Source: Aminobacter carboxidus (GTDB lineage: Bacteria; Pseudomonadota; Alphaproteobacteria; Rhizobiales; Rhizobiaceae). Taken from it: a stretch of 64,000 nucleotides of DNA. The stretch is taken from the NCBI RefSeq assembly GCF_014863355.1, contig NZ_JACZEP010000005.1:1-64000 (forward strand). Reading direction: 5' to 3'. The notes below the pieces were generated by a model, which did no database searches, had not been told where the DNA came from, and was given only the letters and a program-made list of their open reading frames with translations. A program made the position numbers and the translations under genes. This document shows, piece by piece, positions 8,085-16,927 of the stretch; position 1 is the first letter of the stretch; every line of letters starts with the position of its first letter.

Positions 8085-8282
8085 CCTGGCAGTCCGTACT
8101 GACGATCCCAAATCGCATAAGAGCGACGATCGAGGCGGAAGTAAGCCGTTCTCGAAAACGGGCCACAGATCCAAATGCAACGGCAAAGTTGCCATAGGCA
8201 GGGTTGTCGGAGTCAACACGGCGGTCTGACCGACGATATGCACAAGTGAGAGCAGATGGGGGAGGCCGGCCTGACTGTCCCG

Positions 8283-8307
8283 GGAACATGACACGGCAAG
8301 CGACGTT
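8283..8307 (+). promoter_or_regulatory. EcfG-type promoter of ku
   Basis: GGAAC (8283-8287), 16 bases, CGTT (8304-8307), ending 27 bases before the Ku start. Perfect match to the EcfG/RpoE2 consensus. Confidence 0.75.
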
Positions 8308-8333
8308 AATCTTCATCAATGAGGGCGCGTGAC

Positions 8334-9143
8334 ATGGCACCAAAATCATTCTGGAAGGGTTATCTCAAGCTGTCGCTGGTGACCTGTCCAGTCGCCATGT
8401 CACCCGCAACCAGCGAGTCGGAAAAAGTTCGGTTTCACACACTCAACAACAAGACCAATAACCGGGTCGTCAGCCAGTATGTTGATGCAGAAAGTGGCAA
8501 GCCGGTGGCCGAAGACGACGAAGTCAAGGGCTATCAGCGCGGTGAGAATGACTACGTGCTACTGGAGGATGACGAGTTGGAGGCCGTGGGGCTCGAAAGT
8601 ACACGTACGATTGATATCGACATGTTTGTAGATGCCGATTCAATCGGCTGGATTTGGTACGACAAACCACACTACCTGCTACCGGACGATCCTGTCGGTG
8701 AGGAAGCATTTTCGGTCATCCGTGACGCAATGGAAGCGACCGGCAAGGTAGGCATTTCGCGATTGGTGCTTTACCGGCGCGAACGCGCTGTCATGCTCGA
8801 GCCCAAGGGCAAAGGTATCGTGTTGTGGACACTTCGATATGGCGATGAGGTGCGTGACACAGGCGATTATTTCGAAAAGATCGGCGATGCCAAGGCCGAC
8901 CCCCAATTGACCAAACTTGTCGGCGAGCTCATCGAAGAACGGACGAAGCCTTGGAATCCCAAGATGGCAGGCGATCCGGTGCAGGAGCGTCTGCTCGACA
9001 TAATCGCGTCAAAGAAGAAGGGCCGAAAAAAAGCCGCGAAGACGAAGGCTAAGCCACAAGACAGCGGCGGCAACGTCATCAATATCATGGACGCCCTGCG
9101 CAAGAGCATCGGCTCAAGCAATGGCAAACGCGGCCGCGCTTGA
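8334..9143 (+). CDS. ku: Ku end-binding protein (NHEJ), copy 1
   Basis: Bacterial Ku forms a ring on DNA ends and recruits LigD in non-homologous end joining. 269 residues starting MAPKSFWKGYLKLSLV, with the Ku core (VRFHTLNNKTNNRVVSQYVD; PHYLLPDDPVGEEAF) and a Lys-rich C-terminal tail (SKKKGRKKAAKTKAK) typical of Ku proteins that bind LigD and DNA. The ATG at 8334 matches the family start; MRARD from 8319 is an extension. It converges on ligD. In Sinorhizobium, ku/ligD genes are multiple and partly under the general stress sigma, which fits the EcfG box here. Confidence 0.93.
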   Translation: MAPKSFWKGYLKLSLVTCPVAMSPATSESEKVRFHTLNNKTNNRVVSQYVDAESGKPVAEDDEVKGYQRGENDYVLLEDDELEAVGLESTRTIDIDMFVDADSIGWIWYDKPHYLLPDDPVGEEAFSVIRDAMEATGKVGISRLVLYRRERAVMLEPKGKGIVLWTLRYGDEVRDTGDYFEKIGDAKADPQLTKLVGELIEERTKPWNPKMAGDPVQERLLDIIASKKKGRKKAAKTKAKPQDSGGNVINIMDALRKSIGSSNGKRGRA

Positions 9144-9183
9144 TCTCAGGTGGTTTCCACAAGGACGCGCGTCGCAGACAAAT

Positions 9184-11721
9184 TCAGCTTGCGGCCTTGC
9201 CACGAGCCGAAGCCTTCAGTGGCACCGCTGCCGCGCGAAAATCAGCCCAAGGGTCGGCGGCAAGTGAAGCGAGACGGATTGGTGTGTTGTCGACGGTGAA
9301 ATACGCCGGGCCGATCGTCGAATCCAATTCGGTCCAGCCAAGTGGCATGGACACCGCGGCGCCCGGACGGGCGCGGGTGGAAAATGCCGCCACAGCGGTT
9401 GCCCCGCGTTGATTGCGAAGGTAGTCGATCAGAATCTTGCCCTTTCGTTTGTCCTTGGAAATCGTCGCCACATAGCGATCGGGGCTATCTGCGGCCATCG
9501 CGTCGGCAATGCCCTTGGTGAAGGCCTTGACTGCAGGCCAACCAGCCTTGGGCTTCAGCGGGGCGACGACGTGCAGGCCTTTGCCGCCCGATGTCTTGAC
9601 GAAGGAGGTAAGGCCAGCCGCTTCAAGGCGGCTCTTTGTCTCCTCAGCAGCCGCGACGATCGTGCTCCAAGCCACATCGTCGCCAGGGTCCAGATCCATG
9701 ATGATCATATCGGGCCGTTCCCAGTCGGCGACCGTCGATCCCCACGGGTGGATTTCCAAAACGGCCGATTGCACCAGTCCCATCAATCCATCGAGGTCGC
9801 GGATGCTGATCAGTTGTTCACCCGGCGGGCCTTTGGGGTCGTGGACGAGGACAATGTTTGGATTGATGCCCTTCCAAGCGTGCTTTTGGAAGAATTTCTC
9901 ACCAGTGATGCCCGTGGGACAGCGCAGCAAAGCCAGTGGCCTGCCGACGACAAACGGCGCGATGTGGCGCCAAATTTCAGCGTAGTAGTCCGCCAGGCCT
10001 TCCTTGGTTACACCTTGGTCCGGCCAATACAGCCTGTCGGGATGGGTCAGTTTGACGGTACGCTGCGGCGACTTCGGTTCTGACACTGCCTTGGGCCTCT
10101 CGAGCACGATATCAGCGGCCGGCTTGTCCTCACGCAAGCCTCGAAAAGAGGCGTGCCGCAGGATGCCGTCGGCCGTCCAAGCTCTGAACTCCACCTCCGC
10201 CACGAGATCGGGGCGAACGAAACGCACTTGCCTGGCTTCGTCCGCGGACAGCCGTTGCGCGAAGGGACTTGACGGTATCCTGATCCGTTCGAGCTGCTTG
10301 AACAAAGAACTCGCCATGGCGGCCGTATATCCAGTGCCCACCCTTCCGACGTGCTTCAATTCTCCGCCTCTATAGGCGCCCAACACCAATGAGCCTATTG
10401 CCTTGCTCGACGTTGTCGAGGGGACGTAGCCGGCGACGACGAATTCCTGCCTGGCGGAGCATTTCGACTTGATCCAATTCCTTGTGCGGCCGCCACGGTA
10501 GGGGGCGTCTTTCAGCTTTGATACGACGCCCTCCAGGCTGAGCCTGCAGGCGTGGCGCAAGACAAGATCGCCGTCCTCCTCAAAATGGCTGCTGTAACGG
10601 ACCATATCGGTCTGTCCGTCGATGAGTTTTTCGAGCAGACCTTTACGCGAAAGCAGTGAAGCACCGCGCAGATCGTAGCCGTCGAGATGAAGCAGGTCGA
10701 AGGCATAATAGACAAAGCGCTCCGTACGACCGGCGCTGAGATCAGCTTGCAGTGCCGAGAAATCGGACGCGCCGTTGCCGGCCTCCACGACAAGTTCGCC
10801 GTCGATGAGCGCAGTATGTGCAGGAAGCGTCGAGAAGGTGGAGATCAGCTTGTTACCGAACTTTTGTGTCCAGTCGAGGCCGCTGCGCGTCAAGAGGCGC
10901 ACTTTCCCGGCTTCGACGCGAGCCTGCAGCCTGTAACCGTCAAACTTGATTTCATGCAGCCACTTGTTGCCGCTCGGAGCTGACGCCATCAGCGTGGCAA
11001 GAGAGGGAGGCGCAAAGTCGAGAAGCGATGCCTTTTTCGCACCGTCTAATGCCGCGAGCTTTGGAGAGGCCTTGTCTGGTGCCGTGCCACCGGTTGGCGT
11101 TCGGCCGCTCGCTCGCTTCTTTTCGATCTTGCCCGTCTTGGAGGACCAGCCCAGTGCTTCCGTGGCAATATCAGCGATGTCGCGTCCGGTGGCCACGGAT
11201 TCGGGCCGCTCATCAAGGATGTCGGGATCCGCTTCTGATCGGGCGACTTCGTCATCGCCCTTTATAAGAAGCCAGTTTTCTCTTTTTTCTCTCGGCTTGC
11301 CTGACATTCGTACCAGGTGCCATCGGCCACTGAGCTTTTGTCCGTGAAGTTCAAAATCCAGACGCCCTTTGACCAACCCACGGCGTGCGTCGCCCGCGGG
11401 CGCCCATGTTCCTCGATCCCACAGCAGCACCGTGCCGCCACCGTATTCGCCTTTCGGGATAGTACCTTCGAACCCGCCATACTCAAGCGGATGATCCTCA
11501 ACATGAACTGCAAGACGCCTTTCGCCCGGCACCAAGCTGGGGCCCTTGGTTACAGCCCAGCTGAGCAGGACACCATCCAACTCGAGGCGGAAGTCATAGT
11601 GCAGGCGTGACGCATCGTGCTTTTGCACGACAAAACTATGCCCTGAGTTACGGGCCTTCCGCCCCCTTGGCTCCGGGGTCGCTTTGAAGTTCCGCTTCTT
11701 GCGGTAGGTATCGAGGGCCAT
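9184..11721 (-). CDS. ligD: Multifunctional DNA ligase D (NHEJ)
   Basis: ATP-dependent ligase D, 845 residues, domain order phosphoesterase - ligase - polymerase. The 3'-phosphoesterase has HDASRLHYDFRLE (about residue 35). The ligase has the adenylation lysine in EIKFDGYR (about 260). The polymerase/primase domain (from about 560) has DLDPGDDVAW and SGGKGLHVVAPL. The ATG at 11721 lies two bases after the stop of the upstream ku copy, so the two are cotranscribed from the EcfG-type promoter at 12.6 kb. Full length with all three active sites visible, so likely functional. Confidence 0.95.
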   Translation of the reverse strand: MALDTYRKKRNFKATPEPRGRKARNSGHSFVVQKHDASRLHYDFRLELDGVLLSWAVTKGPSLVPGERRLAVHVEDHPLEYGGFEGTIPKGEYGGGTVLLWDRGTWAPAGDARRGLVKGRLDFELHGQKLSGRWHLVRMSGKPREKRENWLLIKGDDEVARSEADPDILDERPESVATGRDIADIATEALGWSSKTGKIEKKRASGRTPTGGTAPDKASPKLAALDGAKKASLLDFAPPSLATLMASAPSGNKWLHEIKFDGYRLQARVEAGKVRLLTRSGLDWTQKFGNKLISTFSTLPAHTALIDGELVVEAGNGASDFSALQADLSAGRTERFVYYAFDLLHLDGYDLRGASLLSRKGLLEKLIDGQTDMVRYSSHFEEDGDLVLRHACRLSLEGVVSKLKDAPYRGGRTRNWIKSKCSARQEFVVAGYVPSTTSSKAIGSLVLGAYRGGELKHVGRVGTGYTAAMASSLFKQLERIRIPSSPFAQRLSADEARQVRFVRPDLVAEVEFRAWTADGILRHASFRGLREDKPAADIVLERPKAVSEPKSPQRTVKLTHPDRLYWPDQGVTKEGLADYYAEIWRHIAPFVVGRPLALLRCPTGITGEKFFQKHAWKGINPNIVLVHDPKGPPGEQLISIRDLDGLMGLVQSAVLEIHPWGSTVADWERPDMIIMDLDPGDDVAWSTIVAAAEETKSRLEAAGLTSFVKTSGGKGLHVVAPLKPKAGWPAVKAFTKGIADAMAADSPDRYVATISKDKRKGKILIDYLRNQRGATAVAAFSTRARPGAAVSMPLGWTELDSTIGPAYFTVDNTPIRLASLAADPWADFRAAAVPLKASARGKAAS

Positions 11722-11723
11722 CG

Positions 11724-12590
11724 TCAACTGGCCTTTCGGCGCGAAGCTGCGTCGCCAGATTTGGCCCTCTTGCCAGCTTTCGTGCCGCGGGCTGCGGTTT
11801 TGCGTTTCTTTCCGTCCGGCGAGCCGGCACTTTGTCGCAGCGCTTCCATCAGGTCGATGACCTTGCCACGCTCCGCTGGCTTGCGGACTTCGATCTTCTT
11901 GCCGTCGATTTTGGCCTTCACCAAACTGGCCAGGGCAGCCTCATAGCGGTCGTCGAACTTACCTGGGTCGAATGTTCCGTTCTTGGTCCTGATGATGTGT
12001 TCGGCGAGTTCCAGCATCTCGCCCTTGATCTTGATGTCGGAAATTTTGTCGAAGGCTTCCTTTGCCGGGCGGACTTCATAGTCAAAGACGAGGGTGGTGG
12101 CGATCAATCCCTCGCCGTAGGGTCGGATCAACAAAGTGCGCACCCGCCTGAACAGGACGGTCTGCGCCAGCGCTGCGACTTTCTTCTTTCGCATGCCCTC
12201 TCGAATAAGGGCGAACGCCTCTTCGGCATGCTTGTCTGAGGGTGCGAGGTAATAGGGTTTGTCGAAATAGACGTCGTCAATTTCGGCACAGCGCAAGAAC
12301 GCCGACACCGCCAAGGTCTTGTCGCTGTCGGGGACCGCTGCCGACACTTCGTCGGGATCCAGGACAACGAATTCTCCCGAACCAATCTCGTAACCCTTGA
12401 CCTGGTCATCGTGTTCGACAGGTTTGCCGGTCTCACTGTCAACAAACTCGCGGCGAACACGATTGCCGGTGGCGCGATTGATCGTGTGAAATGCAATACG
12501 CTCAGACGTCGATGCGGCCGTGAAAAGCGCCACCGGGCACGTCAACTCACCAACCTTGAGGAAACCCTTCCAATTCGCTCTGGGTGCCAC
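11724..12590 (-). CDS. ku: Ku end-binding protein (NHEJ), copy 2
   Basis: 288 residues from a GTG at 12590, chosen because GAGGAG lies nine bases upstream and VAPRANWKGFLKVGELTCPV is the normal family opening; the longer reading to 12677 would run across the promoter. It has the Ku core (IAFHTINRATGNRVRREFVD; PYYLAPSDKHAEEAF) and a long basic tail (KKRKTAARGTKAGKRAK). It is only moderately similar to copy 1, so an old duplication or separate acquisition. First gene of the ku-ligD operon. Confidence 0.93.
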   Translation of the reverse strand: MAPRANWKGFLKVGELTCPVALFTAASTSERIAFHTINRATGNRVRREFVDSETGKPVEHDDQVKGYEIGSGEFVVLDPDEVSAAVPDSDKTLAVSAFLRCAEIDDVYFDKPYYLAPSDKHAEEAFALIREGMRKKKVAALAQTVLFRRVRTLLIRPYGEGLIATTLVFDYEVRPAKEAFDKISDIKIKGEMLELAEHIIRTKNGTFDPGKFDDRYEAALASLVKAKIDGKKIEVRKPAERGKVIDLMEALRQSAGSPDGKKRKTAARGTKAGKRAKSGDAASRRKAS

Positions 12591-12619
12591 GTTTCGACGC
12601 TCCTCGTTATGAGAATGGC

Positions 12620-12644
12620 AACGTGCTTTGTGAACGTTGGTTCC
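12620..12644 (-). promoter_or_regulatory. EcfG-type promoter of ku-ligD
   Basis: On the minus strand, GGAAC (12644-12640), 16 bases, CGTT (12623-12620), ending 30 bases before the GTG of Ku copy 2. Perfect consensus. Confidence 0.75.
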
Positions 12645-12840
12645 GGGGGCTTCCTTGTCTCGTTCGCGCGCTCGCATCGCCCGGCGAGATTTTGGACTGG
12701 CTTGAGCACAATGCCTGCCGCGCTGAGCTGCTAAGGGGGCGGCTCACTGCGCGAGAATGATCAGACACTTGCCTTTCTTGTGCAATCATCGCCCGCGGTT
12801 TGACAAAGCATGGCGTGTGTTCCTCTTTTGTTTCATGCTT

Positions 12841-13071
12841 ATGCAGTCTGAATGGCCTTCCCACAAGATCGTGGTCTCATGCGAGAAATGCGGGTTGCGA
12901 AGGCAATACGACCGCATAGACATGCTAAGGGCAGGGGGCGACCTCACCCTGGCACATCTCCTGGACTACATCGTCGAGCGGGCAGGTTGCACCAAGACCA
13001 AAAACCTCAGCACCTATGACCGATGTGGCGCAACATACGAGGAGTTGGTGCGCCTGCAGGGGCGTAAATAG
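12841..13071 (+). CDS. Small zinc-ribbon-like protein, 76 residues
   Basis: Starts MQSEWPSHKIVVSCEKCGL; a CxxC pair near residue 15 and two more cysteines (GCTKTKN, RCGATYEEL) could make a zinc-binding knuckle. The LRRQYDR stretch is shared by many small rhizobial and phage-borne proteins of unknown function. No clear ribosome site at this ATG or at the one six bases upstream. It precedes no obvious operon partner. Confidence 0.6.
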   Translation: MQSEWPSHKIVVSCEKCGLRRQYDRIDMLRAGGDLTLAHLLDYIVERAGCTKTKNLSTYDRCGATYEELVRLQGRK

Positions 13072-13173
13072 ATTGGGGGCGCGAACGATGCGACGTCGCA
13101 ACTGCCTTGGGAAGCGGCGCCCCAAACGAAGGGCGCTGCCAATTGCCTCCCGCCATTGCTGGTCACGTGCAGC

Positions 13174-13524
13174 TCAATACCAGTGACGCTGGGAGTCGGA
13201 GTTCGTTTGGCTCACTAGGCAACCGATCAGGAAGCCAATCATACCGCCGAAAAGCATTGCCGATGACATGGTGCCAGGATTGGTTCTGACAGTTTCGGAG
13301 ACAGACTGGGCTTGGTTGCGGAGAGCTTGGGTTGCCCGCGATGCGCGGTCGCTGGCTCCGATCAGCCATCCCTCAGCTTCCTCCGCAGCGTCTTCCGCAC
13401 GTTCGGCGAGCAATCGGTTAATCTTGCCGATCTCCCGCTTCATCTGCGCTACCTGCTTTTCCAACGCTTCCTAGGCTTCGCGTCCTGAAGGTTTTGGGGC
13501 AATCTTGTCATCTTCATTAGCCAT
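13174..13524 (-). pseudogene. DUF883/YqjD-like membrane protein with internal amber codon
   Basis: The ATG at 13524 (AAGGAT ribosome site) opens MANEDDKIAPKPSGREA, then TAG (13473-13471), then the same frame continues EALEKQVAQMKREIGKINRL through a coiled coil to one C-terminal membrane helix (MLFGGMIGFLIGCLVSQ). The layout matches DUF883/ElaB/YqjD ribosome- or membrane-associated stress proteins of about 100-116 residues. A single C-to-T change from CAG would explain the stop. Restart at the TTG (13464) is possible but would lose little. An EcfG-type promoter lies 141 bases upstream. Confidence 0.65.
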
Positions 13525-14003
13525 TGGTCGATCCTTTTTCATCGCGCCATCGTGTTCGCCCTGAAAAATCACGAGGTATCGAAGCAGGGGCAGGGCGCCG
13601 ATGATCTGAGCAATGCTCGTGCTGGCAATGCCACTGACCCTTGTGCCAACGAAAGCCAGTCCTCAACGAAGCGACAGGGCGAACGGTTCCAACTGTGCCG
13701 GATCCAGGATGGATCGGGCCCGGAGCTCGACCCCGCGGATCTTTTCCTGGGGTACCGAGCAGCTGATGCCTGAAGTACTCAAGCGACGTCGCGCACTGCC
13801 TTGGCAATGCGGACTTGGCGCTGAGCCCGTGTAAGCACCGGCATGGGCGCAGCGAAAGTTCGTCCAGCTTTGGCCAGGGTGGGCTTTGCCTAGCCGTGGT
13901 ACAAGGAAGAGGAGTTCGATTGCAGTGATCGCGCCGACCAAAATAGTCGGGGTAATGGGCACGCGATACCATAACAATTACCTAGTTGGTGATGTTGGAA
14001 GTT
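13525..14003. other. Stretch without a clear gene
   Basis: Besides the EcfG-type box at 13665-13690, the minus strand stays open in the frame of the DUF883-like gene for about 40 codons before its ATG (reading GIASTSIAQIIGALPLLRYL) but has no usable start codon. I see only a possibly decayed membrane peptide. Confidence 0.4.
13665..13690 (-). promoter_or_regulatory. EcfG-type promoter (DUF883-like gene)
   Basis: On the minus strand, GGAAC (13690-13686), 17 bases, CGTT (13668-13665). It is 141 bases upstream of the ATG, farther than the other boxes. Confidence 0.55.
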
Positions 14004-14180
14004 TCACCTGCTTGGTCGAACCGTGCCCGTGAGAACAGGATCCACATCCCGTTCACTACCGGCAGTCACCATAACCAGAAGGCCAAGCGCGATGGCTATT
14101 GGCGCGAAAAGGAGCGCCACATTCGCCAAACATTTGAGCGGAGCCCACCGCTCAGACTTTATTTTCGGTACATCGTCCAT
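14004..14180 (-). CDS. Small single-helix membrane protein, 58 residues
   Basis: Starts MDDVPKIKSERWAPLK at the ATG at 14180 (GGAATG upstream) and has one strong membrane helix (CLANVALLFAPIAIALGLLV) followed by a short polar tail. A longer, very Arg/Asn-rich in-frame extension to 14252 is less likely. No family recognised. Confidence 0.55.
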   Translation of the reverse strand: MDDVPKIKSERWAPLKCLANVALLFAPIAIALGLLVMVTAGSERDVDPVLTGTVRPSR

Positions 14181-14335
14181 TGCGCATTCCAAGCGGTTTA
14201 GTGCCTCCCGATTCCTTCGGTACCTGTTCCTCTTGTTGCGATTAAGCCGCATCCACAGGGGCTTTAAGGTTGGGTAAATTTTGAGTTAAATTGCGTCTGC
14301 CGTATCCTGGGGTCTGATCCTTGCGGGAAGCGTGT

Positions 14336-14587
14336 TTACGTGTCTTCCAATAAGATTCGAGCCTCCTTGCAGGCTGCGACGAAGTATCTTCTGGAGTAGC
14401 TGGGAGGCTTGTGCCTTCGGATGACTAACAGGCAGGCTTCCATCGCTTTTGTCCGAGATGGTGAGTTTTCCAGCGGCCACTCTCTCAGAAGGATTTCTGC
14501 CGCATCCTTGGGGCCCATGACGAACCTGTCTCGGTCGATCCGCCCCAGCTGGATTCGCACCGGTTTCTTGAATTGGCCTTTAGTCAT
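14336..14587 (-). CDS. DUF982 protein (copy 3, divergent)
   Basis: 83 residues starting MTKGQFKKPVRIQLGRIDRD. The DUF982 pattern is present (DAAEILLREWPLENS; AMEACLLVIRRHKPPSYSRR; FVAACKEARILLE), with a more basic middle than the other copies. No good ribosome site before the ATG; a longer in-frame reading runs to 14797 without family-like sequence. Function unknown. Confidence 0.65.
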   Translation of the reverse strand: MTKGQFKKPVRIQLGRIDRDRFVMGPKDAAEILLREWPLENSPSRTKAMEACLLVIRRHKPPSYSRRYFVAACKEARILLEDT

Positions 14588-14804
14588 GGATGCGTTTTGC
14601 GGTGGAGGCGAACAGTCGTCAATGGGATTATTCCCTGCACCCATCCGACCCTGGCTGCTATCGTCAAGGGTGCCTCCGGCTATCAAAAGAAACGGGATTG
14701 AGGCCATCATCAGCCCATTCGATCCAAAGCTGAGCAACGCAGGGAACCGGCGCCCGCCCTCAAACGAGCGCGGACTATTGTCCACACCCAGCTTCAAGCG
14801 GCAC

Positions 14805-14939
14805 TTAATGATCGAGCGTGTGTTGGGTGGTTTCTGCCACAGGATCGCGCGCGCGGTCCATGAACCCGATAACGAACATGGCTAAGACAGCTAACGCAAC
14901 GGCCACCAGCATCGCTTGCATGCCTGTATTCTTGCCCAT
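14805..14939 (-). CDS. 44-residue single-helix membrane peptide
   Basis: The ATG at 14939 follows AGGAGATGGTCAG. The product is MGKNTGMQAMLVAVALAVLA, a few more hydrophobic residues and a polar C-terminus, a typical one-helix stress peptide. It lies 30 bases downstream of a GGAAC-N17-GTTG promoter. It resembles the 56-residue peptide at 37148-37318 in layout (short basic head, one helix, polar tail). Function unknown. Confidence 0.7.
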   Translation of the reverse strand: MGKNTGMQAMLVAVALAVLAMFVIGFMDRARDPVAETTQHTLDH

Positions 14940-15282
14940 CTGACCATCTCCTGTGAGACGCCTGCATCAACTGCTGGCGCTCCAAACGGTTCCGACAACG
15001 CCGATTGCCCGAGCTCCTGCGAAAGGACTTGAGTGAGCCAATTCGGCAGGTCTTGGAAAAGGGCTTGCCCATGGGTAGCTGCCCGACTGGCCATCTCAGC
15101 CGACTGTAGAATTCCACACTCTCACCAAGACCTGTTCTGTGATGACTTCGCGTGTATCCGGCAATTAGGGCTTGAAGGGGTGATGGCACGGGCAATTCAT
15201 GAAACCGCGGGAGGGCCAGCAGGCCAGTCGCATCGCAGCGAGGTCTCCGCCACCTTTCATCGAGCAGCATGAGGTAGCCGAC
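14940..15282. other. Intergenic stretch before trbB
   Basis: Contains the EcfG-like box at 14969-14993 on the minus strand. I found no tra-box-like palindrome before trbB and no supported gene; Agrobacterium-type plasmids carry the luxI-type traI at this place, which is absent here. Confidence 0.5.
14969..14993 (-). promoter_or_regulatory. EcfG-like promoter, relaxed -10 (44-residue peptide)
   Basis: On the minus strand, GGAAC (14993-14989), 17 bases, GTTG. The -10 lacks the leading C of CGTT. It ends 30 bases before the ATG. Confidence 0.5.
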
Positions 15283-16254
15283 ATGACGCAACTTCGCTCT
15301 CATCCCCGCCTCATACGCAAGTTGCGGGATGCATTTGGCCACGATCTCTGCGTGGCGCTAGACGACGCATCGGTCGTCGAGATCATGCTGAACCCCGACG
15401 GAAGGCTTTTCATCGAACGGCTAGGGCATGGGGTTTCGCCAGCCGGCGAGATGAATGCCGCAGCGGCCGAAATCGTCATCGGCAGCGTCGCACACGCACT
15501 CCACTGCGAAGCGGGCGAGGATCGCCCGATCATCTCGGGCGAATTGCCAATCGGCGGCCATCGTTTCGAAGGGTTGCTGCCGCCTGTCGTCTCCGCCCCG
15601 ACCTTCACCATCCGGCGGCGCGCCTCGCGACTGATCCCACTTGCCGACTATGTCTCCTCGAACGTGATGACGGAGAACCAGGCGTCGGTGATCCGCAATG
15701 CGATCGCGTCGCGACTGAACATAGTGATTTCTGGTGGCACGGGTTCCGGCAAGACCACGCTTGCCAATGCGATAATCGCCGAGATCGTCGAAACGGCGCC
15801 GCACGACAGGGTGCTCATTCTTGAAGACACAGCCGAGATCCAGTGTGCCGCGGTAAATGCGGTGTCGCTGCATACCAGCGACGCGGCCGATATGGCCCGC
15901 CTGCTCAAGAGCACGATGAGGCTGAGACCAGATCGTATCATTGTCGGCGAGGTTCGTGATGGTGCGGCACTGACGTTGCTGAAGGCCTGGAACACCGGCC
16001 ATCCCGGCGGCGTAACGACGATCCATTCCAATACGGCAATGTCAGCACTTCGCCGCCTCGAACAACTGACTGCGGAGGTGAGCCAGCAGCCGATGCAAGA
16101 AGTGATTGGCGAGGCTGTCGATCTGGTCGTGTCGATCGCGCGCACGACGAGAGGCCGAAGGGTAAGCGATGTCGTCCATGTCGAACGCTTCGCCGGCACT
16201 CACTACCAGACCAAGACTTACGCGCAGATCAAGGAGCAGCGCCATGTCGCATGA
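15283..16254 (+). CDS. trbB: TrbB, type IV secretion ATPase (VirB11-like)
   Basis: Hexameric traffic ATPase at the cytoplasmic base of the conjugative type IV secretion system. 323 residues from the ATG at 15283 (GAGGT upstream). It has Walker [10 protein letters not shown] (about residue 155), the Asp box [10 protein letters not shown], Walker B-region [13 protein letters not shown] and the His box [12 protein letters not shown]. First gene of the trb operon; it overlaps trbC by 11 bases. Confidence 0.95.
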   Translation: MTQLRSHPRLIRKLRDAFGHDLCVALDDASVVEIMLNPDGRLFIERLGHGVSPAGEMNAAAAEIVIGSVAHALHCEAGEDRPIISGELPIGGHRFEGLLPPVVSAPTFTIRRRASRLIPLADYVSSNVMTENQASVIRNAIASRLNIVISGGTGSGKTTLANAIIAEIVETAPHDRVLILEDTAEIQCAAVNAVSLHTSDAADMARLLKSTMRLRPDRIIVGEVRDGAALTLLKAWNTGHPGGVTTIHSNTAMSALRRLEQLTAEVSQQPMQEVIGEAVDLVVSIARTTRGRRVSDVVHVERFAGTHYQTKTYAQIKEQRHVA

Positions 16255-16621
16255 TCGTCAGACCGTCCTCATTGTCGGCGCCTTTGCCTTTTTGCTTTCA
16301 CTTGCGCTGGCTGATCCGGCGCTTGCCAGTTCCGGTGGCGGCCTGCCTTGGGAAGGCCCGCTGCAACGGATCCAGCAATCGATCACTGGACCGGTGGCGG
16401 GCTTCATTGCGCTGGCGGCTGTTGCCGTAGCCGGGGGTATGCTGATCTTCGGCGGCGAGCTCAACGATTTCGCGCGCCGGCTCATGTATGTGGTGCTGGT
16501 TGCCGGCATTCTGCTCGGCGCCACTCAGATCGTCGCGCTGTTTGGCGCAACCGGCGCCTCGATCGGCGACGTCGAAGCCTTTGTTACCTCCTTTGAAACA
16601 GGGGAGCGGGCGCGTGGTTGA
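16244..16621 (+). CDS. trbC: TrbC, conjugative pilin (VirB2-like)
   Basis: 125 residues. A cleavable signal sequence ([20 protein letters not shown], then ASS) and two hydrophobic helices ([38 protein letters not shown]) match the pilin precursor. AAGGAG precedes the ATG at 16244. It overlaps trbB and trbD. Confidence 0.9.
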   Translation: MSHDRQTVLIVGAFAFLLSLALADPALASSGGGLPWEGPLQRIQQSITGPVAGFIALAAVAVAGGMLIFGGELNDFARRLMYVVLVAGILLGATQIVALFGATGASIGDVEAFVTSFETGERARG

Positions 16622-16913
16622 TACAGGGTCCCATCTCCAGCGCAACCGCATCCATCGCGCCCTGTCACGTCCGAACCTTTTGATGGGCGCAGACCGCGAG
16701 CTGGTGCTCGTCACCGGGCTCGCAGCCATAATCCTCATCTTTGTCGTGCTGACGCTCTATTCCGCACTGTTTGGGATTACCGTCTGGATCGTGGTGGTCG
16801 CGGCACTTCGCATGATGGCCAGGTCTGATCCGATGATGCGGCGCGTCTACCTCAGACATGTCTCCTATCGCGCGCACTACCGGCCAACTTCAACACCCTG
16901 GCGCCGTTACTGA
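16614..16913 (+). CDS. trbD: TrbD, inner-membrane T4SS protein (VirB3-like)
   Basis: 99 residues from a GTG at 16614 with GGGGAG eight bases upstream; the start lies inside the end of trbC. The core [20 protein letters not shown] followed by two membrane helices is typical of TrbD/VirB3, which works with the TrbE ATPase. Confidence 0.9.
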   Translation: MVDTGSHLQRNRIHRALSRPNLLMGADRELVLVTGLAAIILIFVVLTLYSALFGITVWIVVVAALRMMARSDPMMRRVYLRHVSYRAHYRPTSTPWRRY

Positions 16914-16927
16914 GGGGCGAGAAAACC

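Noticed and set aside
10244-10263. A parS-like CCGCGGACAGC inside ligD
   Set aside because: Three mismatches to the palindrome, and it is explained by codons of a conserved LigD segment; it lies outside the array.
15100-15282. tra box (18-bp AHL-regulator operator) before trbB
   Set aside because: Looked for a long palindrome with a GTGCAG-type half-site; none found there or before the TraR-like gene.
14794-15342. Minus-strand 182-residue reading before trbB
   Set aside because: No ribosome site and unnatural composition; the real gene in this stretch is the 44-residue peptide in another frame.
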